From CBDBZL01 sp965213545 (GTDB taxonomy: Bacteria; Pseudomonadota; Alphaproteobacteria; Sphingomonadales; Sphingomonadaceae), in assembly GCA_965213545.1 (NCBI GenBank), contig CBDBZL010000002.1, forward strand, positions 1,982,576 to 2,046,575: a DNA stretch of 64,000 bases, written 5' to 3'. Every line of letters starts with the position of its first letter. Position 1 is the stretch's first letter. The notes under the pieces were generated by a model that was not told the DNA's origin, ran no database searches, and saw only the letters and a program-made list of their open reading frames with translations. The position numbers were made by a program, and so were the translations under genes. Below are positions 52,291 through 62,015 of the stretch, in pieces.

Positions 52291-54159
52291 CTATTCGTCC
52301 GCCTTCACCCGCGCGAGCAATGTTTCGACCTGAACCTGCGCCCCCTCGCTGACGAGCAACTCGGCCACGGTCCCGGCGAAAGGCGCGGTCAGCGCATGCT
52401 CCATTTTCATCGCCTCGAGCATCAGCAACCGCTGCCCCGCCTCGACCTTATCGCCTTGCGCCACGTCCACGGCGATGACCTTGCCTGGCATGGGGGCGAG
52501 GATAGCGCCGTCGGCAAGCGAAGCCGCTCCCGACCCGCGCGGATGATGCAAGCCGATGGCAAAGGTCTGGCCACGTTCGGTCACCAAGGCGACCCCGGGC
52601 GCAGCGGAGGACGAATAGGTCTCGGGCCAGTCGGCTGGAACCGAAATTATGCATCGCTCGCCCTCGACCATCAAGCCGGCATGCCTTTGCGGTTCGCGGT
52701 TCAGACGAAATCCGCTCGCGCTGATCGGACCTCCGGCGAACTCGCCGACTAGGTGCTTTGCGGCGGTAGCGAGAACGTTGTCACCAGGCAGGTCGCCGGG
52801 AATAAGCTCCGCGCCGCGCCGCTCGATGAAGCCGGTCGTAAGCTCGGCGGTGGCGAACGCCGGATGGCTAACCGCGCGATAAAGAAACGCGGCATTGGTC
52901 TTGACCGGCCACACCGCCAAACCCTCGAGCTTCTGCGTCATAAGGGCAATGGCATTGTCCCGCGTGTCAGCATGGACGATCAGTTTTGCGATCATCGGAT
53001 CGTAAAACGGCTCGACAGTCAGACCCTTCATGTGACCCGTTTCGATTCGCACGTAATCTTCCGGCATGTGCCATTGTTCGATGCGCCCCGTGCTCGGCAA
53101 AAACCCCTTGGCCGGGTCCTCCGCATAGAGCCGCGCCTCAATCGCGTGGCCGTTAATGCTGATCTCTTCCTGCCGCAGCGGCAACTCCTCCCCGCTGGCC
53201 ACCCTTAGCTGCCATTCCACCAGGTCGACGTCGGTGATCTCCTCGGTCACCGGGTGCTCGACCTGGAGGCGGGTGTTCATTTCCATAAAGAAGATGCGGT
53301 TGGCGGAGAGACCCTCGGAGGCATCGGCGATGAACTCGACCGTGCCCGCGCCGACATAGTCCACCGCCTGCGCCGCGCGCACCGCCGCGCCGCAGATCGC
53401 CGCGCGCGTGGCTTCGTCCATGCCGGCGGCGGGCGCTTCCTCGATGACCTTCTGGTGGCGGCGCTGAAGCGAGCAGTCGCGCTCGAACAGGTGGACGATG
53501 TTGCCATGCGTGTCGCCGAACACCTGTACCTCGATATGGCGCGGCGAGGTGATCCACTTCTCGAGCAGCACCTGGTCATTACCGAAGCTGGCTTTCGCCT
53601 CGCGGCGGGAACTCGCAAGCATTTCATCGAATTGCGATGCGGCCTCGACCTTGCGCATTCCCTTGCCGCCGCCGCCTGCAACCGCCTTGATGAGCACCGG
53701 ATAGCCGATCGCCTCGGCCTCCGCCGCGAGCCGCTCGGCAGACTGGTCTTCGCCCAGGTAACCAGGCGTCACCGGCACACCGGCGGCCTGCATCAGTTCC
53801 TTCGCGCGGTCCTTCAGCCCCATCGCTCGGATGCTGGCGGGAGAGGGTCCGACCCATATCAACCCCGCATCGGACACGGCCTGCGCGAAATCGGCGTTCT
53901 CCGACAGGAACCCGTAGCCCGGATGCACCGCTTCGACGCCGGTCTCTTGCGCGGCGGCGATGATCTTCTCGCCCACCAGATAGCTCTCGGCCGCGGGCGA
54001 GGGACCGATATGCACCGCCTCGTCCGCCTGGCGCACGTGCAGCGCCTTCGCGTCGGCATCCGAATAGACCGCCACCGTGCGTATTCCCAGGCGGCGCGCG
54101 GTGCGGATGATGCGACAGGCGATCTCGCCGCGATTGGCGATCAGCAGCGAGTTCAGCAT
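52291..54159 (-). CDS. Biotin-dependent acyl-CoA carboxylase alpha subunit
   Basis: 622 aa. Biotin carboxylase (about 1-445) with ATP-grasp patterns LIANRGEIACRIIRTARRLG, IKAVAGGGGKGMRKVE and FFMEMNTRLQVEHPVTEEIT, a linker domain, and a C-terminal biotinyl domain with LEAMKMEHAL (biotin-carrying Lys585). Size fits the methylcrotonyl-/propionyl-CoA carboxylase alpha class more than the acetyl-CoA AccC/AccB split form. No beta subunit is adjacent, so the acyl-CoA is undetermined. It starts 3 bp after crtB and may be read from the crt operon. Confidence 0.93.
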   Translation of the reverse strand: MLNSLLIANRGEIACRIIRTARRLGIRTVAVYSDADAKALHVRQADEAVHIGPSPAAESYLVGEKIIAAAQETGVEAVHPGYGFLSENADFAQAVSDAGLIWVGPSPASIRAMGLKDRAKELMQAAGVPVTPGYLGEDQSAERLAAEAEAIGYPVLIKAVAGGGGKGMRKVEAASQFDEMLASSRREAKASFGNDQVLLEKWITSPRHIEVQVFGDTHGNIVHLFERDCSLQRRHQKVIEEAPAAGMDEATRAAICGAAVRAAQAVDYVGAGTVEFIADASEGLSANRIFFMEMNTRLQVEHPVTEEITDVDLVEWQLRVASGEELPLRQEEISINGHAIEARLYAEDPAKGFLPSTGRIEQWHMPEDYVRIETGHMKGLTVEPFYDPMIAKLIVHADTRDNAIALMTQKLEGLAVWPVKTNAAFLYRAVSHPAFATAELTTGFIERRGAELIPGDLPGDNVLATAAKHLVGEFAGGPISASGFRLNREPQRHAGLMVEGERCIISVPADWPETYSSSAAPGVALVTERGQTFAIGLHHPRGSGAASLADGAILAPMPGKVIAVDVAQGDKVEAGQRLLMLEAMKMEHALTAPFAGTVAELLVSEGAQVQVETLLARVKADE

Positions 54160-54162
54160 CGT

Positions 54163-55350
54163 CTATTCCTCCTCGCGCAAAGGGGTCATGGGGATGGGCG
54201 CGGGCGGCTGAGCCATGCGTGCCATCACCATCAGTTCACCCCGCGTCCAGCGCGGCCACGGATCGGGCTGGTAAGAGCCCCTGGCTGCCTCGATCGCCGC
54301 GCCGGCGATGTGCCTGGCCTTTTGTGTCGCGCCGATCCGCACGCGCCGGTCCCAGGCAAGCTCGCGCTGCTGACGCACCTCGCGGCCGATCGCCCCGTAA
54401 ATATTGGCCGCGGCCAGCACCGCCCAGCGCTGGCGGAAGGTGAGCCGCATCGCGCCCAGCCGGGCGGCCGCCTCGTGCGCCTGGGCCATCGTCACCAACC
54501 GCGCCGCCAAACCGACCAGCGCCTTGCGAAAGCGCGGCTTCATGTGCTGCCCGGGGGGAATGTCGGCCTCCGCCAGCCATTCGACCGGCAGATAGCAGCG
54601 TCCCGCGGCATCATCGCTGGAAATATCACGCGCGATATTGTTGAGCTGGAAAGCGAGCCCCAGGTCACAGGCGCGATCGAGCAGTTCGTGATCATCCTTG
54701 GGTACACCCATGATGCGCGCCATCATCACCCCCACCGCGCCGGCGACATGATAGCAATAGCGCATCAGGTCGGCTTCGGTGCGGGGGCGCCAACCGGCGG
54801 CATCGAGCGCGAAACCGTCGATGACATCGTCGGTCATTTCCTGGCTCAAGCCACATTCGGCCGCCACTTGGCCGAGCGCGTCGAAGGCAAGATCGGCCGT
54901 GGGCTGTCGTTCGAGTGCGCGCCGTGTGAGGGCGCGCAGCGCTTCCACTCTGTCGGCGGCCGCGCCTTCCCCCGCCGGGGGCAACACTGTGTCGCGCCAG
55001 CCATGGTCCTGTCCATCGGCAATATCATCGCACCGGCGGCACCAGGCGTAGAGCAGATGGGCACGTTCGCGGGTCCGCCGATCGAACAGCAGCGAGGCGG
55101 CGGCGAAGCTCTTCGAACCCCTGGAAATCGAGCGGCGTGCTGCCTTGATCAGAGCCTCGCGCGTATGGCCCCCGCCCGCCTGGCGCGGGGTAGTGCGAAG
55201 AAAGCTCGATGAAACCAGCGGACGCGGTTTGATCCGCTTGGGAGGACTGCCCGTGCCCGGCGACCGGGCGCCTATGGTCAGGTGACCATCCGCAGTGTCG
55301 GACGGTCTCTGCGAACCCGGCTCCGGGTGGTCGGGATGCGGCGGGCTCAT
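54163..55350 (-). CDS. crtB: Phytoene synthase CrtB
   Basis: 395 aa, longer than typical (~300-340) because of a Pro/Ser/Arg-rich N-terminal ~60 residues; no good downstream start codon is available before the conserved part. It condenses two geranylgeranyl diphosphates to phytoene. The squalene/phytoene synthase motifs are intact: SISRGSKSFAAASLLFDRRT, LLYAWCRRCDDIAD (first Asp-rich site) and FQLNNIARDISSDDAAGRCY (second Asp-rich site, plus YLPVEW). It feeds CrtI and CrtY encoded just upstream. Confidence 0.94.
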   Translation of the reverse strand: MSPPHPDHPEPGSQRPSDTADGHLTIGARSPGTGSPPKRIKPRPLVSSSFLRTTPRQAGGGHTREALIKAARRSISRGSKSFAAASLLFDRRTRERAHLLYAWCRRCDDIADGQDHGWRDTVLPPAGEGAAADRVEALRALTRRALERQPTADLAFDALGQVAAECGLSQEMTDDVIDGFALDAAGWRPRTEADLMRYCYHVAGAVGVMMARIMGVPKDDHELLDRACDLGLAFQLNNIARDISSDDAAGRCYLPVEWLAEADIPPGQHMKPRFRKALVGLAARLVTMAQAHEAAARLGAMRLTFRQRWAVLAAANIYGAIGREVRQQRELAWDRRVRIGATQKARHIAGAAIEAARGSYQPDPWPRWTRGELMVMARMAQPPAPIPMTPLREEE

Positions 55351-55416
55351 CGCACTTCGCGCGGCCCGATGCCCTCGGCGTAATCGATTGGTGCGGCGCG
55401 GCCCATGGCTTGTCGC

Positions 55417-56028
55417 TTACAACTCGTCCGCGCTCATCTGCAACACCGTGCGCGGCGGAGCACTATCCGCCATCGCCGCGAGCAACGCCTCGATGCTCGC
55501 CTCTACGACAAGCAATTCGCCATGCGCGGGACGAATGAAGCCTGTCTGCGTCATGTGTCGATAAAACGCGACCAGACCATCATAGAAGCCCAGCGCGTTG
55601 AGCAGGCCGACCGGTTTAGCGTGATACCCCAGCTGCGCCCAGCTCAGCGCTTCCCACAACTCGTCCATCGTGCCCACGCCGCCGGGCAGGGTGATGAAGC
55701 CATCGCACAAATCGGTGAACATGCGCTTTCGCTCGTGCATGGTGGCGACGACCTGCAGCTGGGTGAGGCCCAGATGCGCAACCTCGCGTTCGATCAGCGC
55801 CTTAGGGATGACCCCGATCACCTCGCCGCCCGCGGCCAGCGCGCCATCCGCCAGCGCCCCCATCAGTCCCACCTTGCCGCCGCCATAGACCACGCCGATG
55901 CCACGGCCGGCAAGATACCGGCCTGTCTCACGGGCAAGCGCGACATAGCGCGTGTCCGGCGGGCTCGACGATCCGCAATAGATTGCCAGTCGTTTCAGCG
56001 GGCTACGCCGATGATGAAAGCCGTGCAC
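55417..56028 (-). CDS. LOG-family (TIGR00730) Rossmann-fold protein inside the crt cluster
   Basis: 203 aa. The LOG hallmark PGGVGTMDELWEALSW is present, with GRGIGVVYGGGKVGLMGALA and MHERKRMFTDLCDGFITLPG. Family enzymes cleave the N-glycosidic bond of nucleoside 5'-monophosphates, releasing a free base and ribose 5-phosphate (cytokinin activation in plants, AMP-type substrates in bacteria). It lies between crtI (64 bp) and crtB (66 bp) in the same orientation, so it is very likely cotranscribed with carotenoid genes. A role in pigment synthesis is not implied by the sequence. Confidence 0.92.
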   Translation of the reverse strand: MHGFHHRRSPLKRLAIYCGSSSPPDTRYVALARETGRYLAGRGIGVVYGGGKVGLMGALADGALAAGGEVIGVIPKALIEREVAHLGLTQLQVVATMHERKRMFTDLCDGFITLPGGVGTMDELWEALSWAQLGYHAKPVGLLNALGFYDGLVAFYRHMTQTGFIRPAHGELLVVEASIEALLAAMADSAPPRTVLQMSADEL

Positions 56029-56092
56029 GAGCCGCGACGATCGATCCGCGCCTGTCCGCCAAATCCGGTCGGCGATGGCCGCACCCTCCCGG

Positions 56093-57598
56093 TCACGCCG
56101 CCAAGTCCTCCACCATTAGCCCGGCGGTGGCCTTGGCGCTGCCGACCACGCCGGGGATGCCCGCGCCGGGATGTGTGCCTGCGCCTACGAGGTAGAAGTT
56201 CTTCAGCACGTCGTCGCGATTGTGGCCGCGGAAATAGGCGCTTTGCGTCAGCACCGGCTCGAGGCTGAAGGCGCTGCCCAGATGGGCGTTCAGATCGCGC
56301 GCGAAATTGGCCGGGGCGTAGGAGAAGCTGGTCACCAGCCGGTCGAACAGATCAGGCACCAGCCGGCGACGGATCTCTTCGAGCACCCGCCGCTCGAACC
56401 GCGGGCCTTCGGTCTCCCAGTCGATGTCGAGCTTGCCCATGTGCGAAACGGGAACCAGCGCGTAGAACGCCGCGTGACCTTCGGGCGCCATCGCCGGATC
56501 GCTGGCGGTGGGATGATGCAGGTAGATCGAGAAGTCCGCCGGTAGCTCGCCGCGTGTGTAGATATCGTCGAGCAACTCCTTGTAGCGCGGGCCGAACAAA
56601 ATGGTGTGATGGGCGATATCGGGAAACTCGCCCTTCAAACCGAAATGGACGACGAACAACCCGGGTGAAAAGCGTTTGCGGGCAAGCTTCTTCCCCATGC
56701 TCCAGCCGCGCTGGTTGCGGCCCAGCAGGTCGCGGTAGGAATGCATGATGTCGGCATTGCTCGCCACCGCGTCGAAATTGCCATGCCACCCGCTCGCGGT
56801 GGTCACGCCCGTCACGCGTCTGCTTTTGGCGCCCCCTTCGGTCTCGATCCGGACCGCACGGTCATCTAGGCGCAGCGTGCCGCCGAGCCGCTCGAACAGC
56901 GCCACCATCCCGGCGATCAACTGGCCGGTGCCGCCCTTGGTCCACCACACGCCGCCATCCTTCTCGAGCTTGTGGATGAGCGCGTAGACCGAACTTGTGG
57001 TCATCGGATTGCCACCCACTAGAAGCGTGTGGAAGGAGAGCGCCTGGCGCAATTTCTCATTGCGGATATAGCTCGAGACCACCGAATAGACGCTGCGCCA
57101 GGCCTGATACTTGGCCAGAGCGGGGGCGGCCTTGATCATGCTGGCAAAATCCAGGAACGGGACCGAACCGAGCTTGAGATAGCCTTCCCGGTGGACCCCG
57201 GCCGAATATTCGAGGAATGCCTCGTATCCCGCGACATCAGCCGGATCGAGCCGGGCGATGCCTGCCCGAAGTGCCTCCTCATCGTTCGAGTAGTCGAACT
57301 GGGTGCCGTCGGGCCAGTTGAGACGATAGAACGGCATCACCGGTTTGAGCTCGACATCGCCCGCCATGTCGTGCCCCGACAAACGCCATAGCTGGCTCAG
57401 GCAGTCGGGATCGGTAACCACGGTGGGTCCGGCATCGAAGGTGAAGCCGTCGCGCTCGAAGACATAGGCGCGCCCGCCCGGCTTGTCGCGTCCTTCGATC
57501 ACTGTCGTGGCGATGCCGGCGGATTGCAGGCGAATGGCGAGCGCGAGCCCGCCGAAACCCGCGCCGATGACGCATGCGCTGCGTTCTGCTTGGTTCAT
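56093..57598 (-). CDS. crtI: Phytoene desaturase CrtI
   Basis: 501 aa from ATG 57598. FAD-dependent desaturase converting phytoene stepwise to neurosporene or lycopene. N-terminal dinucleotide fold VIGAGFGGLALAIRLQSAG, the block GRAYVFERDGFTFDAGPTVV, KLEKDGGVWWTKGGTGQLIA, and the C-terminal bacterial-type desaturase signature FYLVGAGTHPGAGIPGVVGS. The start overlaps the end of crtY by 4 bp (ATGA). Together with CrtB and CrtY it gives beta-carotene. Confidence 0.96.
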   Translation of the reverse strand: MNQAERSACVIGAGFGGLALAIRLQSAGIATTVIEGRDKPGGRAYVFERDGFTFDAGPTVVTDPDCLSQLWRLSGHDMAGDVELKPVMPFYRLNWPDGTQFDYSNDEEALRAGIARLDPADVAGYEAFLEYSAGVHREGYLKLGSVPFLDFASMIKAAPALAKYQAWRSVYSVVSSYIRNEKLRQALSFHTLLVGGNPMTTSSVYALIHKLEKDGGVWWTKGGTGQLIAGMVALFERLGGTLRLDDRAVRIETEGGAKSRRVTGVTTASGWHGNFDAVASNADIMHSYRDLLGRNQRGWSMGKKLARKRFSPGLFVVHFGLKGEFPDIAHHTILFGPRYKELLDDIYTRGELPADFSIYLHHPTASDPAMAPEGHAAFYALVPVSHMGKLDIDWETEGPRFERRVLEEIRRRLVPDLFDRLVTSFSYAPANFARDLNAHLGSAFSLEPVLTQSAYFRGHNRDDVLKNFYLVGAGTHPGAGIPGVVGSAKATAGLMVEDLAA

Positions 57599-58791
57599 GA
57601 GTGAGGCCTTGTATCCATAGGAGTGAGCGGAGCCTGGGTGCGCGACAGCGCCATCAGAGCACGCGATATGGGAATCGGCGGGCGGCCGATCAGCACCCGC
57701 GCACGATCTGCCAGTGTCGAGCGGCCGGCGTAGAACCGTTCGATCAGCTTGGGCGACAGGCGATAGAACCGCTCGAACACCGCGCGCCGCTCGGATGGCG
57801 CGGCGGCATCGAACAGCATGGCGCCGAGCTGGCGATAGAAGCGGGTGGCCCGCCAGTGATCGCTTGCCCGCTGCTCGAGCATCGCTGCCAGCCGTTCTCC
57901 CCGAAGATCGGCATGAGCGGCCACCTGCAAGGCGATCCCGGCGGCGAAGGGCAGGGTGTAGCTGGTCAGGGGGTGGACGAACCCGCCGCGCGCGCCTGCC
58001 ACCGCCACCCCGGCAACGCGCCATTCGTCCTGGAATGCGGCAAAGTCGCCTCCGGAAATGACCGGCAACACGCCGGCTTCTTCCTCGACGATCTCCCCGC
58101 GCCAGTCGTTCGCCCGCGCATAGGCGTCGAGCCGCTCGGACAGCAGATCGTGCTCGAGCACCGGCGCATCCTGGTAATAGGTGTCCTCGAAGAATATCTC
58201 ACGCTCGCCGAGCGGCAGGACGTAGACGAAACGGTAGCCGCCAAGCTGCTCCACCGTTGCATCCATGATGACCGGGTGGGGCACGCCGTGCGGCTCGGCA
58301 AGACGCAGACGGCGGCCCTTGAACACCTGCCAGCCGCCGGTAAGATGGCGCGAGCCGGCAAGACCGCGGCAATCGATCACCGCGCCGGCCTCGATCCGTT
58401 CGCCATCCTCCAGCGTCACGCTGCCCGCCGCCAGCGACGCGACGGGCGCGCGGGTGCGGATGGTGCCGGGCGGCAGGCGCTGCGCCAGCGTCCAGGCAAG
58501 GTCGCGGCTCTGCATCGAGCGATAGGATGTGGCGAGGAGGCGCGAGTGGCTGGGAAATGCGACCTCGTAGCCGTTCTCCCAGCGGGTGATGTCGATGCCC
58601 TCGATCAGCGCGCGGATCGGCGGCGGAAGGTCGGTCTCGAACCAGCTCCAGCGGTGGTCACCGCCGATCCTGTCACCCGCCTCAATCAGCAATACGCGCT
58701 TGTCGGGCCGGCGCATCGCCAGCGCCAGCGCGATCAGCGCTCCTGACAGGCCGCCGCCGGCAATGGCGATATCGGTGCGCGCAGGGCTCAT
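57595..58791 (-). CDS. crtY: Lycopene beta-cyclase CrtY
   Basis: 398 aa. Cyclises both ends of lycopene to beta-carotene. It has an N-terminal dinucleotide motif (DIAIAGGGLSGALIALALAM), an RWSWFETDLPPP block, and the bacterial CrtY pattern FEDTYYQDAPVLEHDLLSER with an acidic residue pair likely at the active site, then GARGGFVHPLTSYTLPFA. It is the first gene of the reverse-strand crtY-crtI-LOG-crtB series. Hydroxylase or ketolase genes that would modify beta-carotene are not in this window. Confidence 0.95.
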   Translation of the reverse strand: MSPARTDIAIAGGGLSGALIALALAMRRPDKRVLLIEAGDRIGGDHRWSWFETDLPPPIRALIEGIDITRWENGYEVAFPSHSRLLATSYRSMQSRDLAWTLAQRLPPGTIRTRAPVASLAAGSVTLEDGERIEAGAVIDCRGLAGSRHLTGGWQVFKGRRLRLAEPHGVPHPVIMDATVEQLGGYRFVYVLPLGEREIFFEDTYYQDAPVLEHDLLSERLDAYARANDWRGEIVEEEAGVLPVISGGDFAAFQDEWRVAGVAVAGARGGFVHPLTSYTLPFAAGIALQVAAHADLRGERLAAMLEQRASDHWRATRFYRQLGAMLFDAAAPSERRAVFERFYRLSPKLIERFYAGRSTLADRARVLIGRPPIPISRALMALSRTQAPLTPMDTRPHS

Positions 58792-58980
58792 CGTCGGACT
58801 GCTCTACCGCATGGACACACAAGCGCAATCGGGACCGCAAGGCCGTATGGCGGCGGCCAGCGGGATTCGCAGCGCTTTTCTGCGTGCAAGACGCGATGCG
58901 CTGATTAGGCCAGCCAAGGGAAGCAGCGTGAGCTTATCGCAGGGTCTGCTCTCTGGATCGGCCCGGACTTGAAAGGCGCG

Positions 58981-61809
58981 TCAGAACTCGCCGGCGAAAC
59001 CTATCGTCGCCCCGGTGCTTGCTCCCGGTGCGTGAGCGATGCTGGCCGACAGCGCAAAGGGAAGGTCGGTGTCGACCCGGTGGGCCAGCCCCAGGCTGAA
59101 GGCCTGTTCGCCGCGCCATGTGGCGGCCTTGCCGGCAAAACTGGTGCGACCGGGAGCGGAAGGCATCGGCGGGTCGGTCTGCGCCAAGGCCGCGGCGATC
59201 CCCTTGTCCACCTGCTGGCGATCCTCCCGCGCGATGTCGAACAACTGCCCCACCTGCAGTTCGAGCACGCCGATCCTTCCCGACAGCGCGTCATGCTGCT
59301 GCTGTCCGACAGCGGCCACCGAAGCGAGCGAGCGCTGGACCTGGGCAACCTCGGCAACACTCGCCGCGCGCTGCCGTCCGATGGTTCCCGCCGCGTCCAC
59401 GGTGACCACATCGACAGGCCCGCTCTGCGCGGCACTGGAGGCTTCGATATCGCCCAGCGACACCGAGCTTCCGCTGCCCCCCAGCATGACCTGGTTCTGC
59501 GCGGTCGTTGCGGCGCCATGACCGAGCGCGCTGGCGTTGCGATGATCGCCTCGCGCGCCGGTTCCCAGCGCTATCGCACCGGCAACGGCGCTGCTCGCGT
59601 TGCCGATCGCCACCGCCTCGTCCCCCGAAGCGGTGGCATCTGTGCCCACTGCGATGGCATCGCTACCCAGAGCGCTGGCCAGCGTTCCCGCTGCCAGTGC
59701 GCGAGTTGCCGTAGCATCGCTCTGGAAGCCGATCGCGATCGCCTGGGTCCCGGTGGCAAGGGCCTGCGCGCCGATGGCGGTTGCCGCCGGTCCGTTCTCG
59801 GCCCGCGCGAGGTAGCCGAGCGCCAGGCTATAGGGCGTGGCGGCCCGGGCGACATGGCCGAGGGCGGAGGCGCTGTCCGATACTGCCTGCGCACCTGCGC
59901 CAATGGCGGTCGTGCCGAACCCGCCGGCGGAACTGACCACGCCAAGCGCGAGCGCGCCAGGGCCCGTCGCCGCGGTGCCCCGGCCGATGGCCACGCTGTC
60001 GTCGGCCAACGCCGCGGCCTGCGAGCCGAGCGCCAACGAATCGCCGCCCTGCGACCGCGAGAGCGCTCCGATCGCCAGCGAGCGATAGGCCGAGGCGTTG
60101 CTGTTAAACCCTATTGCGGTAGCGAGGAAGCCCATCGCCACCGCTTCCGTACCGATGGCGGTCGCGATCGCATTGCCTGTGGCGAGCGAGGCATAGCCGA
60201 TCGCCAGACTATAGGGCGTGAGTGCTCTTGCGGAGAGCCCCAGGGCTGAAGCACCGGTGGACCAGGCCACCGCGCCCGGTCCGATGGCCGAAGCCGCCAA
60301 GCCACGCGCTTGCGAGAAGGCACCGACCGCGAGCCCCAGCTCGACGGTTTCGGGTTCCGCGGTCTCGTCTCCGGGAGCGACAAGCGCGTTGAACCCCAGT
60401 GCGAGCGCATTGGGGCCATATGCCTGCGCCAGCTCGCCAACGGCGGTGGCACCGCGCGAGGCGGCAATCGATGAGGCCCCAAGCGCCGCAGCGCCGCTGC
60501 CGCTGGCGCGCGCCTGTGTTCCGGCGGCGAGCGCGTTCTGAGCGAGGCTGGCGGCATCGAGCCCGAGCGCCACCGATGCATCGCCGTCGGCCTGCGCCAA
60601 AGGTCCGACGGCGATCGCCTCGCTGCCATTGGCGAGTGCCGGACCGTTGGGGCTGTTGATCGCCAGATGCGGACTGGGCGTGGCGATGTCGCCGCCGGGT
60701 GCAGGCTCAATCGGTCCGAGTGCGGCAAGTGCGGCCTCGAGTTGACCGAGCGTAACCGCATCGCTGGCCTCGATCCCCGCGGCAAGCCCGGTTACGCGGC
60801 GCAGCAACCGGTCGTTGCCGTCGATAACGCCGTTGCCGTCGACATCGACCAGACCGATCCCACCACCGACGGCCACCGTGTTCTCGGCGAGAGTGACGCT
60901 GCCCGCGCCAAGCGCGACGGCGTTGCGGTGCGCAGCCTGGCTGCGAGCGCCGACCGCGACGCTAAGCAGACCGCTGGCCTGCGCGCCGCCGCCGCTGGTA
61001 GCGCTGACATATCCGCCCAGCGCCAGCGATCCCGCGCCCGTCGCCCGCGCCTGTGCGCCGAACGCGCTTGCGGCAACGCCACTGGCGAACGCATCGGCGC
61101 CCACCGCGCTTGCATCGGCTGCGACCGCCTGCGCGACGGTGACGCTGATGCCGCTGTCGACATCGAGACTGTCGCCACCGATCGCCAGCGCGCCGCGGCC
61201 ATTGGACAGCGCCCCGCCGCCAATGGCGATGCCGTGTATCTGATAGGCTTGCGACCGGGCACCCAGCGCAATGGTGTTGTCAGCGGCGGCCCGGCTGCGC
61301 AGCCCCACGGCCAGCGCGTCGAGCCCGTTCGCCGAACTGCCCGCGCCCATCGCGACCGCGCCGGTGCGATCGGCGAGCGCATCGATCCCGACCGCAACCG
61401 AGCCCGCTCCCAGCGCCATCGCGCCATCTCCATCAGGGTCGCTGCTGTCGCCGCCGATCGCTACCGCTTCGAGCACCGCATAAGTGCCGAAACCGATCGC
61501 CACCGCCCGGTCCGCCGCCTGGCTCGACGCGCCGACCGCAGTGCTCTTGAACCCCCGGGCAACCGCGTTGGCGCCACAGGCCAGCCGGTCCGTCTCACCC
61601 GAGGGTGCGGGCGCTGGATTGGTCGGCTGCGGCGCGATGACGCAGCGATCCGCGTGCGCGGGACCTGCGAGGACGAACGACCCGGCAATCGCGAGCGCGC
61701 TTACCATCGCAGCGCGTACGAGAAGGCGTGACTTGGGGTGGCTTCGTGAGCGATTGGGCCCGGTCGGATCGAAACCATCTAGCGAACCAAAACGGACCAT
61801 TGTCATCAC
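58981..61809 (-). CDS. Trimeric autotransporter adhesin (YadA-like)
   Basis: 942 aa. A long-type signal peptide (core AMVSALAIAGSFVLAGPAHA, after ~35 charged residues) is followed by a head of about 50 degenerate ~14-residue YadA repeats (patterns such as SVAVGIDALADRTGAVAMGA). A short stalk with a coiled coil (VGQQQHDALSGRIGVLELQV) leads to the ~70-residue YadA anchor ending in Phe (ATIGFAGEF). Three chains would form the outer-membrane barrel and the surface fibre. Binding target unknown. Confidence 0.9.
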   Translation of the reverse strand: MMTMVRFGSLDGFDPTGPNRSRSHPKSRLLVRAAMVSALAIAGSFVLAGPAHADRCVIAPQPTNPAPAPSGETDRLACGANAVARGFKSTAVGASSQAADRAVAIGFGTYAVLEAVAIGGDSSDPDGDGAMALGAGSVAVGIDALADRTGAVAMGAGSSANGLDALAVGLRSRAAADNTIALGARSQAYQIHGIAIGGGALSNGRGALAIGGDSLDVDSGISVTVAQAVAADASAVGADAFASGVAASAFGAQARATGAGSLALGGYVSATSGGGAQASGLLSVAVGARSQAAHRNAVALGAGSVTLAENTVAVGGGIGLVDVDGNGVIDGNDRLLRRVTGLAAGIEASDAVTLGQLEAALAALGPIEPAPGGDIATPSPHLAINSPNGPALANGSEAIAVGPLAQADGDASVALGLDAASLAQNALAAGTQARASGSGAAALGASSIAASRGATAVGELAQAYGPNALALGFNALVAPGDETAEPETVELGLAVGAFSQARGLAASAIGPGAVAWSTGASALGLSARALTPYSLAIGYASLATGNAIATAIGTEAVAMGFLATAIGFNSNASAYRSLAIGALSRSQGGDSLALGSQAAALADDSVAIGRGTAATGPGALALGVVSSAGGFGTTAIGAGAQAVSDSASALGHVARAATPYSLALGYLARAENGPAATAIGAQALATGTQAIAIGFQSDATATRALAAGTLASALGSDAIAVGTDATASGDEAVAIGNASSAVAGAIALGTGARGDHRNASALGHGAATTAQNQVMLGGSGSSVSLGDIEASSAAQSGPVDVVTVDAAGTIGRQRAASVAEVAQVQRSLASVAAVGQQQHDALSGRIGVLELQVGQLFDIAREDRQQVDKGIAAALAQTDPPMPSAPGRTSFAGKAATWRGEQAFSLGLAHRVDTDLPFALSASIAHAPGASTGATIGFAGEF

Positions 61810-62015
61810 CCCAAGCCTTGCCGATCGAACGAGATCTGTCTCACCAAGGGGTAAATGGACGCCGTTAAGAAAGTCCTAATGCGCGAGCCACCAAATGCGT
61901 CACGTACATAGGGCGCCGCTATTATAAATCAGCCGGTTACCTGCAGGGCCCGGTATAACGGACAGACACCGGCGACCGTTGCGATTGCCCGGCGGCTGGG
62001 CTATGGCTCGTGTCA

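Noticed and set aside
53254..55212. A 652-codon forward frame opposite the carboxylase and crtB
   Set aside because: Antisense shadow of two clear reverse-strand genes; no domain and an arginine/histidine-rich composition.
59000..61700. Periodic sequence resembling a repeat array or CRISPR
   Set aside because: The periodicity is about 42 bp, degenerate, and in frame with YadA head repeats of the autotransporter; there are no constant repeats with unique spacers.
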